Shown here: positions 54,546 through 64,000 of the stretch, one piece after another
Layout: every line of letters begins with the position of its first letter
Position numbering within the stretch: position 1 is the first letter of the stretch
Source of the DNA: Craspedostauros australis
Lineage: Eukaryota; Bacillariophyta; Bacillariophyceae; Mastogloiales; Achnanthaceae
NCBI GenBank assembly: GCA_026770025.1
Contig: JAMXDE010000014.1
Span: 1,116,001 to 1,180,000 of the forward strand
Length of the DNA stretch: 64,000 nucleotides
Reading direction: 5' to 3'
Program-made: the position numbers and the translations under genes
Notes under the pieces: model-generated
Databases searched by the model: none
Seen by the model: only the letters and a program-made list of their open reading frames with translations
Told to the model about the DNA's origin: nothing

Positions 54546-57500
54546 TTACTTCTTGCCGCGTCGCTTGCGGTTCTTTTTCTTCTTTTCTGCTTCCGCGGCT
54601 TCCGCAGCCTCGATTTCGCTTGCGATCAAGTCGGCCTCCACAGCTCTTTGACGCAGCTTCTCCTCCTCCACCTTCACGGTGCTGTGCTCCACCGCCAGCT
54701 TCATGAACTTTTGCAAAGCCTGGTCGCTCGTCTTTGTCAGCGAGTGCTCTTCGCCCAACAACAGAGAGAAGGATTGGAAGGCGTCCTTCTCGGTTTCGAT
54801 GGCCTTCTTGAACTCGCTGAGGCTGCCTAGCACCATGGCCTTGCTCTTCGAGATCATGGCTTCCACGAGACGATCCGTGCAATCCCTGCTGGCAGATTCC
54901 TCGTACAACCTCAATGCCGTGTCAAAATGTCCTGCCTGGTGGTACACGGTGCCCAGCTTGTGGTAGGAACTCGAGAGTTCCACGTGCCGCGGACCTCCCA
55001 GCAACTCCATGAGGTAAAGCGCGGCGCGAATGTGCCTGACGCTACGTCTGATCTGGCCGGACGCCAACAGCATCTGAAACAGGGCGATATGGGCCGAGAC
55101 CACCTCCGAAGAGTCGAATCCGTGGATCTGGACCAACAGCTCCAGTGCCTTCTCCGCATTGACCGCCGCCGCGGCCGGTTGGTTTGCATCGAACAGGATT
55201 GACGCCATGAGGTCGAGGCAACGCACAACGCCCGGATGCGCCGAGGTTTCTGTTATCGTGGTGTACAACGCGATGGCTTCCTGGGCCAGCTCCACTGCGG
55301 CTTGCAAATTTCGGGCACGATGGTGCCCATGCGCAGCTTCGAGCAGGCTCCGTGCCTCTGGCAACGAAACATGTAGCGGCGGTATGCCAAGTCCAGGCCC
55401 ATACCCGCAGGGGACGAATCCAGCACCGTGCGCAGCCGAGTGCTTCATCAATGGCATGATGTCGATGACGTCTGTGGGCGAGATGGGGTACGTGAAGCTC
55501 AACTGTCCCGCGGACATGCCGGCAGTCGAGCATAGACAGCGACCGCCCAAGTCGTATTGCTTGGCGACAATCTTTGCTCCCACCTTTTGGCACACGCGTC
55601 GTAGCAGAGGAGCGTACAGCGCACGTGTGGAGCGTCCGCCCTGGTTGTACAGCGTGAGTTGATATCTGAATCGACGTCCGATATCGTTCTCGATATCACT
55701 CCAAATATCATTTCGGGTCCTTGCGACCACTGCGTTGGAATCTTCACCTCCACCAACGCCGGACAGGATGATAGCGTTGAGATCGTCATCGTCAGGCAGA
55801 GATGCCGCCGCCTCCTTCTCGATACGATTCTCAGTTTGCGCCAAGGTCTCTTCATGTTCCGAGACCAGAGCACACAAGAGAGATGCGACTATCTGCGCAG
55901 GCTTCACGCTTGCGGCTGCCATGTTCTCCATGAAGTATGAATCCAGAACATGCTTCGCTGAGCGGGCCACCATCTCACACTCGAGCAGTTCAAGCCAGAA
56001 CTGCGGCATCTTTCTGCGATTCAGCATGGTCGGATTTCCCCTCTTCAAATCCTCGTTCTGCTTCTTGTCGCTTGCCTCTTGTTCTTGTGCCAGATCGGCG
56101 AGCCTTCCGAGGTATCGGCAATTGATTCCGAATTGATGGATGAAGTCGGTTAGACTCTTGCCATCGTGCGGCAACTGGTGACTTGATCCTTCACGCACAG
56201 CGGTTGTCACTCTTGGGATCACATCATCCCACAGATACCGTGCAACGTCGCGCACTGCTTCCTCATCTTTCGTGATCAGCGCAGCGGCTTCGTCGTCGAT
56301 GCCCTCCAGAGAACGGGTGTCGGGGAGGAGCACATTGATGTTCAGCCGTAGCGATTTCAAGTACTCTAGATCCTCGGGAGAAAGCTCTCTATTCTTGGGC
56401 GGATCCTGCTTGGACGAGGCGGCATTGGTCTTGTCGCTAATGCCCTTCGTGAGTGTTTCACCAGCGCCAGCGCCGGCGGCATTGCCATTGGCATCAGGCC
56501 CCTCCTTCTCGTTTTCATTCTTTGGAGCCTTCTCGCTCCCTTCTTGCTGCTGCTGCTCCTTTTTGTCGCCTTCGTCTTTATTTTTGGCGTTCATGTACTT
56601 TGCCATGCGCGATTGGGCATGGCTAGTGACGACCTCTGGCCTGAGGATGGCCAACGTCCACTCCTCATCGTGCACGCTCATCGGGATCTTGGCCTTTGCC
56701 TTCGTAGACAGCTTGGACCACGCCTCCTCCAATTTGCCTGTGCCTCCATCGGCCTGAGGCAACCAATTCGCGTCTCGTGGTGTGAGGCGTGTGATGTCAA
56801 GGACGTACATGCGTTCGTCGTTGCCCTGGATACCCTTCGCTTCGATGGGTGCGCAGAAGGGAATGGTTGGAGTCTCGTCGTCTTTACTTGGCACGCTCTG
56901 TGCTGGCACGTGCAGAGGCGATGCTTCCTTAATTGCTTGAATCTCCTTGGTCCGCTTCTCGCTGAGAGGTTGGCGTGGCTGCGTCCGAGTTGCGATGGTG
57001 AAATTCTTGCCCAAAGTCTCCTCGAAGATCTTGTGCGTCTCCTCGTTCCAGATCAGAGGGGAACCAGCCTCCACCGCCCCGTACATTAAGGTATGCGCCT
57101 TGTCTCCGCTGAGAATACCAGGCAGGATGCTTTGGCAGACGTATCTGGTGCCCATGAAGTCGACAAGGATGGTGGCTAGCGTGTACAGGCCAACTTGGTC
57201 GAGGCGGTGCAGCGATCCCAATGACTGCGCATCGCGAGATGCCGACTTTCTCGCTGCCCGATCGCCCTTGGCGACCTTGAATGTCTCAATGCCGGCATCG
57301 ATTGCACGGGAGAAGAAGATGTTGTTGTGCAAGTATACCTGGGAGCGCGCAGGTTCGCTGGGATTCATTGGGAAGACTTGGCCGTCGATAATGGCCTTGA
57401 CTCCAGCCACGGCCGCCTGCCCGAACTCGATCATGAGCTTGTTCAAAACCCTGTCAAGAATTGTTGGGCAGAAAGCAGAGAGCAGCACGTGTGGTGTGTA

Positions 57501-59657
57501 GAATGGAGACCATTAGAGCATGTTGCGGAAACGTTTGCGTATGGACGATATGAGAAGGTTGAGTTTATTGATGAAACGCACAACGAAAGAGTAGGCAAGG
57601 AGCAAACAAAGCAGCAACATGAAATCGAATCGAAACGAATCCTCTTGCTCGAGACTCGACGCCTCAACAGACAAGTGCAACCTTTTGGATCGATGCTGTC
57701 GGCTTGTTCACACAGTCATCTATTCCCTTCTGATACGAGAACAAGCAACAGCAATTGCGGTGGTGGCAGAGGTGGCACGCATGGTAAACCCCCATGCAAT
57801 GAAGCGAAGATTGATCAGAAGCAAGCAAGCCAGCCAGCCAGCAATCAAGCAAGCTTTGGCATGAACTCACCGTGCTCGGTCCACCTTCTCACCGTGCGTT
57901 CCAATCGGCATTTCGCGCGCGCTCTGAAGCTCTTCGTTCCAGTCTCTCACGCCTCCGCTTCGCACATCGATCCCGAATGTGTTGGACACTTCGGCCTCTG
58001 TTCTGTCCAAGTCGTACGAGTGATGAGTGTGATTCACCAACCAATTGCTGTTGGACTTGGACTGGTGGGTGATCCAGCTTGGTCGCTGGAGCAGTCCGTC
58101 GATGCCATCTGCGAAGGTGTTGTATTCGCGCGACTGATCAGTGGCATAGTCGTCTCTGATGGCGATGCGGAAAAGCGAGGTGAACGGCCCGTCCTTGTTC
58201 AGTTCTTCTGTTAGCTTTGCGCGTTCTTTTGCAGCATCGAGGGCGGCATCGCATGCATCGCGCATGCCTTGCGAGTACTGGAGCAGGCAGTCCAGCAGTT
58301 CATGAGAGAAGCAGTGGTTGGTTGCTGGGGACGGGTCGAAGACAGGGGCGTTGTTGGGTTGGGTAGCCGACTTGTTGACATAAAAACCGTTTGCCTGTGC
58401 TGTGATGTGCACAGCGGATGTCGACCCTGGCAATGTGACCTCGAGATACGCAAGGTCTCCCAGAAGACGCCTCGGTGGTGGAGGCGGGTGGAATCCGCTC
58501 ATGCGAATGGAGCAGTTGATGTGAGTCAAGGACTCGGCCTGGTTGAGCTTTGGAAGCAACTGGTTGGTGACCTCGTTGGTGGGCTTTGTTTCGTCTTCCT
58601 GGGTGTTGCTGCCGTTGTCATCAGGCTTGTTCTTGCTGGGCCCTTTGCCTTTCCTGTTCTTCTTTTTCTTTGCTTGCGTTTGCTTGGAGCCGTTGTTGTG
58701 GCTTTGGCTGCTGCCGTTGCCGATTCCGCGACCGTACTCCATTGGAACTTCGCCGCTGGCCAAGTAGTAGAAGTTTCCGATTCCAGATCCATCAACGATG
58801 GCGCTGGTATTTTGCCCATAGGTCGGAAGCTCACGAGCAAGCTTCTGGCCTTCGGCGGTATTAGAAGATTTCGCGGATTCTGCCTTTGCCTTCTTCCCGT
58901 TGTTGTTGCCATTGTTGTTGCCATTGTTATTGCTGCTGGTATTGCTGTCGCCGTTACTATTGCTATTGCTTTCGGTACTGTCGCTTCCATCCACCTTGCT
59001 TTCACTCTTCGCGCTGGATTTGGATGCATCGTCCAGAGAGTTGCTGCGGGGGGTGTTTCCATTGAAGATGGTCCGAAGGCGGTTGATGTGGTCTCGAATC
59101 GAGGCAATGTCGTACCTTTCGAGCACAATGCGAAGTGAAGAACCATCCTTGAGGCCACGATCAAGGTAGGGTGTCAGGTCGCCGAAATCGTCCAGGATGT
59201 TGGATTCTTCATGGCTGATCTCATCCACCGCTTCGACTTCCGTGAACTTGGCAGCCCTTGGTGCTGAAATGATCGCATCGACGCCGGTGTATGGCGAGAA
59301 GAGGGCGGTGCCGCCGGCAGTAGCGGCAGCAGCTGCTGCCGCTGATGCAGATGGCTTCTGACTCTGGGATTTGGGGCCTTCCAAGTCCAGTTCGAGTCTG
59401 TAGTTGGTGATGTGCCCGTACCTGCACACATCGCCCAGGGCCTGGCGGATGGAGTTGACGGATTCCTGGGCTGGGATCGGTGGCAAGCGCACACCATTGG
59501 CGCCCTCGTCAAGCACCGATGACCCTGACTTTTGCGATGGGGGAAGTATGGTGAGGTTGCTCAGAACTATGGGTGCCTCCACTGCGTCAGGCGATGGACC
59601 AGCATCGGAGTTGGTGGCGACGACGCCATTCTCATAAGTAGCTTTTGATGGTGCCAT
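54546..59657 (-). CDS. CLU1: Clustered mitochondria protein (CLU/CLUH homologue)
   Basis: Exons on the minus strand: 59657-57871 and 57450-54546 (phase 2, CG|GTGAGT and TTGACAG), 1,563 residues. CLU proteins bind mRNAs for mitochondrial proteins and keep mitochondria distributed; loss makes them clump. Order of parts: CLU N-terminal ubiquitin-like region (about 60-200, NYRLELDLEG...LDDFGDLTPYLDRGL...SIRDHINRLRTIF); an Asn/Gly/Ser low-complexity insertion (about 215-345) with a Lys-rich end; the second N-terminal segment (LLGDLAYLEVTLPGS); the CLU domain beginning before the intron (VRDWNEELQSAREMPI) and continuing VYLHNNIFFSRAIDAG and GTRYVCQSILPGIL; the central helical region (INCRYLGRLADLA, EMVARSAKHVLDSY); and C-terminal TPRs from about residue 1,300 to 1,500 with a basic end (KKKKNRKRRGKK). 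The size matches the family. Confidence 0.95.
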
Positions 59658-60247
59658 CTTGATGAAACCCGTACCTTGCGGCCCTTTCTCTTTGTCCAGA
59701 GTATCCGTACGCTGATGCTGATGTTGATGATGTTGATGACGTCAAATCTGTTTGCAGACCTGTCCAACCACAGCCGAAACGGAGCCGACTGGAGTATAGT
59801 TGGGTAGAGTAGAGTCGAGTCGAGTAAAGCGGAGTACACTCCAGACTACTCAACGATTGGGCCACTGCACGTACTCGTGCTTCCAGGATGATGTGAGTGT
59901 GCAAGGTATTCCCCCGCAGATTGTGATAGATACAACGCCCCCGAGCGCTCTCTCTTCACAGGCAAGAGATCAGATTGCTTCGCTTTTTGTGATGCGTTGT
60001 TTCTGTGGCCCGGGTTTGGCTTCTCGCTCTGGCGGAGCACAAGATGTGTGGACTGAGAGGGACGAAAAAACAACCGAACGCAACTTCTCGCCTTGTGCAG
60101 ATCGTGGCCATCAGGATGGGCGAAGAAGTGGAAAGGGGAGGTGAGGATCCGATCCACCCTCTGCCTCGATTGTGGTGGCAGCTACGTGTACGGGTGGCAG
60201 GACAGGCAGAAACGAGAAGCAAAACGGCAGATATGAGCCCGATCAGT
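59658..60247. promoter_or_regulatory. Upstream region of CLU
   Basis: About 590 nt containing the CLU leader and promoter. Short repeats of GAGTAGAGTCGAGTCGAGTAAAGCGGAGTA type lie at about 59790-59837. No gene is supported. Confidence 0.45.
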
Positions 60248-60516
60248 GAGTCGACCAATCGTTTGAAATAGACCTCCAGAAATTTTCTCTCCTACATACT
60301 AACCAAGCACATATTCGTAATCCCTTTAGGTCTAATACAAATAATTAACCGTTACATTTTTGAGTTAGATCCTATTTTAAGTTTTACGGACCGATGGATA
60401 TGCGCAATTTTCGATCTCTCTCGGGTTTCAGCCTTTCGCCTACGACTACATCGATCCAATTTAACCCTTTGCTGTTCTTCGTTTCAGCGACGTTGTTCCC
60501 ATTTTGAATTGTTTAG
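60248..60516. repeat. 282-bp tandem duplication, copy 1
   Basis: It begins GAGTCGACCAA and ends ATTTTGAATTGTTTAG. The same landmarks recur in copy 2 at a constant offset of 282 nt: GCATATTCGTAATCC, GGACCGATGGAT, TCGGGTTTCAGCC, CTACGACTACATCGATCCAA, CCTTTGCTGTTCTTCGTTTCA. Overall it is A+T-richer than the coding regions nearby, and no reading frame is conserved between copies. Confidence 0.9.
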
Positions 60517-60529
60517 GAGCCCCTCGAGC

Positions 60530-60798
60530 GAGTCGACCAACTGTTTGAAATGAACTTCCATACTTTTTTCCTCCGATTTAAAAAATAAGCGCATATTCGT
60601 AATCCTCATAGATCTAAAACATATACTGATCCATTTTGGTTCTGCTATTGCTCCTATTTTATGTTTTATGGACCGATGGATGTGTATATTTTCCGATCTC
60701 TTTCGGGTTTCAGCCCTTTGGCTACGACTACATCGATCCAACTTAACCCTTTGCTGTTCTTCGTTTCATCAAGTTTGTTCCGATTTTGAATTGTTTAG
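60530..60798. repeat. 282-bp tandem duplication, copy 2
   Basis: Diverged direct copy of the preceding unit, with scattered substitutions and small indels that leave the spacing of landmarks unchanged. Together the copies resemble a fragment of a non-coding repeat family or the end of a mobile element, next to the transposase-like gene further right. Copy number elsewhere in the genome is unknown. Confidence 0.9.
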
Positions 60799-62365
60799 TT
60801 TCTTTTTGAGGCGTTCTGATCAGACCAACCAACCCCTCGTCCACGATAACACTAGTTGTAGATTTGTGGGAGAAGCGGTGAGTTCGCGTTTACATCCATT
60901 CTACCCTATGTTTGCCTGATCCGTCATCTACGTCACCAACCTGGCTACTGCGTCATGAAACACCAATCACAGCACGATGTGAATCATCCTCAGCTACGTT
61001 TCGTCGTAACGGAATGGTTGAGTTGCATTGGTACTCTCGAAGTGTTTTGTGTGATGCTTCTTTCGTGCATTCGGTACAATTGTTGGTTGTTACCGCACCC
61101 CCCAAGATGTGAGGCCGGTCGGGAGCGCAAAACTCGACACAACCACATGACGAGGGTGGAAAACAAAAACAAAATCCACAATGGCCGTCCAACGGCATCC
61201 TCGGCGCCGCACCAACCAGCGGTCCACCGACAAATCCAAGCACATCGCCGTCACCGCCATGCAACCCTTGGTGGGAGGACGAGCGGAGGCTGCGAGAGCG
61301 GTTGATTTGGGGCCGCTGCAGCCCTCCGCGCAAACGTCTCCAAATTGCAGCAAATTGGCTCGTTGGATGTAGCCTGTGTACTCCATGCACAGGGCACACC
61401 AACACCTACAAATGGGCAAGGCGCATCCAAGAGGGCATCACCAACGCGCCCACGAAGTCTCAGGCTCGGGGAGGTCCAGGAAGGCATCCGCGCGGAGAAA
61501 TCAGTGGAGGGCAAGAGTTTTGTTGGGCGGATCGCGGCGAACCTGCCATGTGACTTTGGCAGTGAGGGGGCAGCATCATCAAGCTGCCCAATCTCCAAGT
61601 CACCCACACAAGTCCCGTGCGCCATCACCTGAAGATGCACGTCGCGAAGTTTGGGCTGCTGCAACGGTCTGGAAGAGGCTGCGGCATGGAATGAGTGCCG
61701 ACAGGTCATTTTTTGTGGGCCACCCAAAACCAACAGGGCCATCACCAAATGGAGGTGTACCATTGGGACCATCCATGCCCAGCCCCCTCTGGATGCATCA
61801 GCGTGTCGCCAGGGAGTGTGGGTATGCACGAGGGGCACGTGGAGAGGCTGAAAGGGTCATGTGGATGAGGTATGGATCTGTATCCATGCCACAACCGGCT
61901 TGCAAATCGTTTTCGAAATCGCTCTTTTTCAGTGTATGGACACATTTGGATATGCAATGTGGCAGAAACGTTCTGTCCTTCATGGGGTGGATAGATGGAG
62001 AGCATACAGAGCCATTGTGATGCGCAGTTTTCCAAAATACAAGCATGATGATGATGATCATGGGTGCTGAGTGGAGGGCAACATTGCTGTATCGAGAATT
62101 TTTCGAATCCACCACACAACTGTGTGGTGGGCCAACATGAAATTTAAAATAACTTCTATGTCAATTTAACTTCAATTTTCTGACCAAATGATAGTCAGGT
62201 GTATTAATGCACTGTTTAGATTTGATTGCACACGATGTGTTGTTGAGATATAGCATGATAAGCAGATATTTGGATGGTTTTGGGGTGGGCTCTAGATAGT
62301 CTACGTATCACGACCCATCACCCACAAAACTCCACAACTCGTGTTATCGCGGCGAAGCACCCCCA
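60799..62365. other. 1.6 kb without a supported gene
   Basis: Several G+C-rich open stretches occur on the plus strand between 61180 and 62020 (for example a Trp/Arg-rich piece near 61265-61420 reading WWEDERRLRERLIWG), but they are interrupted by stops and show no recognised family. Around 62130-62290 the sequence turns A+T-rich. A perfect hairpin lies at 62109-62130. This could be decayed mobile-element sequence flanking the DDE gene, but I cannot show it. Confidence 0.35.
62109..62130. other. Perfect 9-bp hairpin
   Basis: CCACCACAC, a 4-nt loop AACT, then GTGTGGTGG, downstream (in minus-strand sense) of the transposase-like gene. Could be a terminator-like or element-end structure; function not known. 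Confidence 0.7.
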
Positions 62366-63750
62366 TCACAAAATTTTCGTCTCATCATCCAACACAGCCT
62401 CACTTTCTCTGTTCGCCTTCATTGTGTGAGCATCACACCACCTCTGATGGTCCAATTCCTCTTCCTCTCTCTGCAACTCCTCTTCTCTCTGCTCCTCCTC
62501 TGTTGCAGCTGGTGCATTGGAGGTTGCCGCGATTATGGATGTTGTTGCTTTGCTTGTTGGGTTGGTGTTGGTGCTGGTATCCATCTTGCTGAGAGCGGCC
62601 TCCTTCTTTTCTTTGCGTTGTTTGGCGTTGTACGCTGCTGACAGTGAAGCTTTCACACGCATCGGGTTAGCGTGCAGTTGTACGTACCAGTCAGTTTTGG
62701 CTTTTTCGGTGTCCATCAATTGCTCGTGTGCTTCGTGTTCGGATGGTCTGTTTTTCGGGTCCTTCGCGGACGCTTCACTGATGTCCTTCAATTTGTCCGC
62801 GATGTAGTCTGGTAGTTTCGCGTTGATCCGTGTGGTTTTGCTCGCCCAGCCTGGCACTGCGAGTGGTGGGTGTTCAGTTTCGGCGGTCTGGTCTTGTAGT
62901 GCTGTGGTGTGATCGGATGGTAGATGTTGTTGTCCGTCCGCGATGGCTTTGCCGAACGCAAGCCCCTTGCTCTCTGCTGCTGTGCGCCCGAGTTTTCGCG
63001 TCTTGTCCGTCTTCCTGAATGATTCGGACGTGATCGGCAGCTTGTCGGACGTGAACGTTCTACAATCGATGACACCCAACTCGTTGATGATCCACCCTCC
63101 CCATTCGGTGCTCTTCACCACAACATCTTCCGTGATTCCAGATGCAGCCACCAACCGTGCCTGGTCATCGTCGTACTTCACCTCGTGAGTCATGCGTACC
63201 TGTTGTCCAGATGCGCGGAATCGTTGTTTTGGTGCACCAGGCAACGTCATGATGTTGCCTTCGAGGGCCTCTGCGTTGACAAGTACCGTTGTCGTACCTG
63301 CAATGTTACCGGCTTGGAGCGCGAGGAAGACTTGGAAAGGGGTCTTGATGTCCTTGCCACTTTGCACGTATTTTCGCAGTACACGGGTGATGTACGCGAA
63401 GTGGGTGTCCAGCATGCTCTTACCGGTTTGGGCCTCTGTGTAGATCCATGCGATGATTTTGGCCGCGTTTCGTGTCACAAGGTTCTTGTTGAGTACCGAT
63501 GTGATGAGCGCGATGTGCTCGTGACTGGCAAAGCAACACGCGTTATCGCTCTGTAGGATGATTTCAGTCACGGATGGGTGCATGTCTTTGACCTTTTTTT
63601 GCACGATCTCCAGCAGTCCACCAACTTGAAGTGTGTCTTGCGTTGGTCTTCCATCGACCACAATGTCGATGAACCGATAAGTGAAAATGTCGTTGCGACA
63701 CGTGATGACCATTGCCCCGAGCAGTGACATCCCCTTCTTCCCCCAATATT
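62366..63750 (-). CDS. DDE/RNase H-like transposase-derived protein, 5' part beyond right edge
   Basis: The visible exon encodes about 460 residues to a stop at 62366. An ATG exists at 63730, but family-like sequence extends upstream of it (EYWGKKGMSLLGAMV), so the exon more likely starts at an acceptor near 63750 (GACAAG|AATATTGG) and earlier exons lie outside. Key features: alternating strands FTYRFIDIVVDG, then EIILQSDNACCFAS, where the Asp of SDN is a likely catalytic residue after a beta strand, then WIYTEAQTGKSMLDTHFAYI, where the Asp before THF may be the third acid, and FQVFLALQAGNIAGTTTVLV. This pattern resembles large families of uncharacterised proteins in protists and invertebrates with an RNase H-like core; the first acid (DxAMKF in those) would be in the missing exon. 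The C-terminal 130 residues are charged and low-complexity (EEEQREEELQREEEELD). Whether it is an active element or a domesticated gene is unknown. Confidence 0.5.
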
Positions 63751-64000
63751 CTTGTCGAGATGTACATGTGAGTATATGTCAAGATGTACGTGTATATGTG
63801 CATCGTTCACCCGTTATTCTCTCATACGCACTTGGACGGTACAACTACATTCGTGTCGATAGTATACTGTGATTCGTCAGAATTACAGGGGAAATGGAAC
63901 ACACGAAAACGGGCAAGATTTCTGGAGGAAATTTGCAAATAACGATTTCTGAGAGAATTGGAAGATCGTCCGTCCATCCATCAATGGTACCAAGAGAATC
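63751..64000. other. Probable intron of the transposase-like gene
   Basis: Minus-strand stops break the frame just upstream of the exon (TGA at 63781-63779). A possible donor (GGTACCATTG, near 63989) is seen, but no upstream exon can be supported within the window. Confidence 0.3.

Noticed and set aside
61181-62020. Series of plus-strand open stretches
   Set aside because: Interrupted by stops, no shared family, and no convincing splice pattern; left as unexplained sequence.

Overview
This 64 kb window is nuclear DNA from a eukaryote. The spliced genes have GT-AG introns of about 110-1,330 nt. Two proteins carry plastid-import presequences of the type used by algae with red-derived secondary plastids: acetolactate synthase has a signal peptide ending ...ATA|FVAP, which is ASAFAP-like, and a RimM-type protein has ...SS|FVLS. 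Together with a full animal/fungal-like cytosolic gene set (CLU, NEDD1, MAD2, Elongator, TFIIIC), this points to a photosynthetic stramenopile such as a diatom or relative. The species cannot be named from the sequence alone. No rRNA, tRNA or CRISPR was recognised.

Layout, left to right: TFIIIC TPR subunit (GTF3C3-like, -, runs off the left edge); lung-seven-transmembrane/GOST membrane protein (+); histone H3 with a 12-nt microexon (-); a weak candidate small membrane protein (-); DNA polymerase delta catalytic subunit (+); TMEM234 (-); ISCU (+); MAD2 (-); a complex III core/MPP-like protein (+); ELP1 (+); plastid RimM (-); a giant ApaH-like phosphatase (+); an acidic unknown protein (+); a two-RRM qRRM-type protein (+); a small probably mitochondrial protein (-); acetolactate synthase (+); NEDD1 (-); PTPA (+); CLU (-); then about 2.5 kb of different character (a 282-bp tandem duplication and unexplained sequence); and finally a DDE/RNase H-like transposase-derived gene (-, runs off the right edge).

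The genes are housekeeping functions, not a single pathway. Several are cell-cycle or chromatin genes (H3, POLD1, MAD2, NEDD1, PTPA). Others serve organelles (ISCU, complex III core, CLU, ALS, RimM). Gene order is almost perfectly strand-alternating, so most promoters lie in head-to-head intergenic regions of 0.5-1.5 kb. All exon structures were worked out by hand from reading frame, splice signals and family knowledge. Where boundaries are uncertain this is stated.

The most notable points are: loss of two of the four CysB cysteines in Pol delta; an H3 gene whose tail residues L20-K23 sit alone on a 12-nt microexon; an ApaH-like phosphatase fused to about 1,100 residues of mostly low-complexity sequence; a recurrent use of AAG 3' splice sites; an unusual roughly 70-residue insertion in acetolactate synthase; and a mobile-element-like right end.
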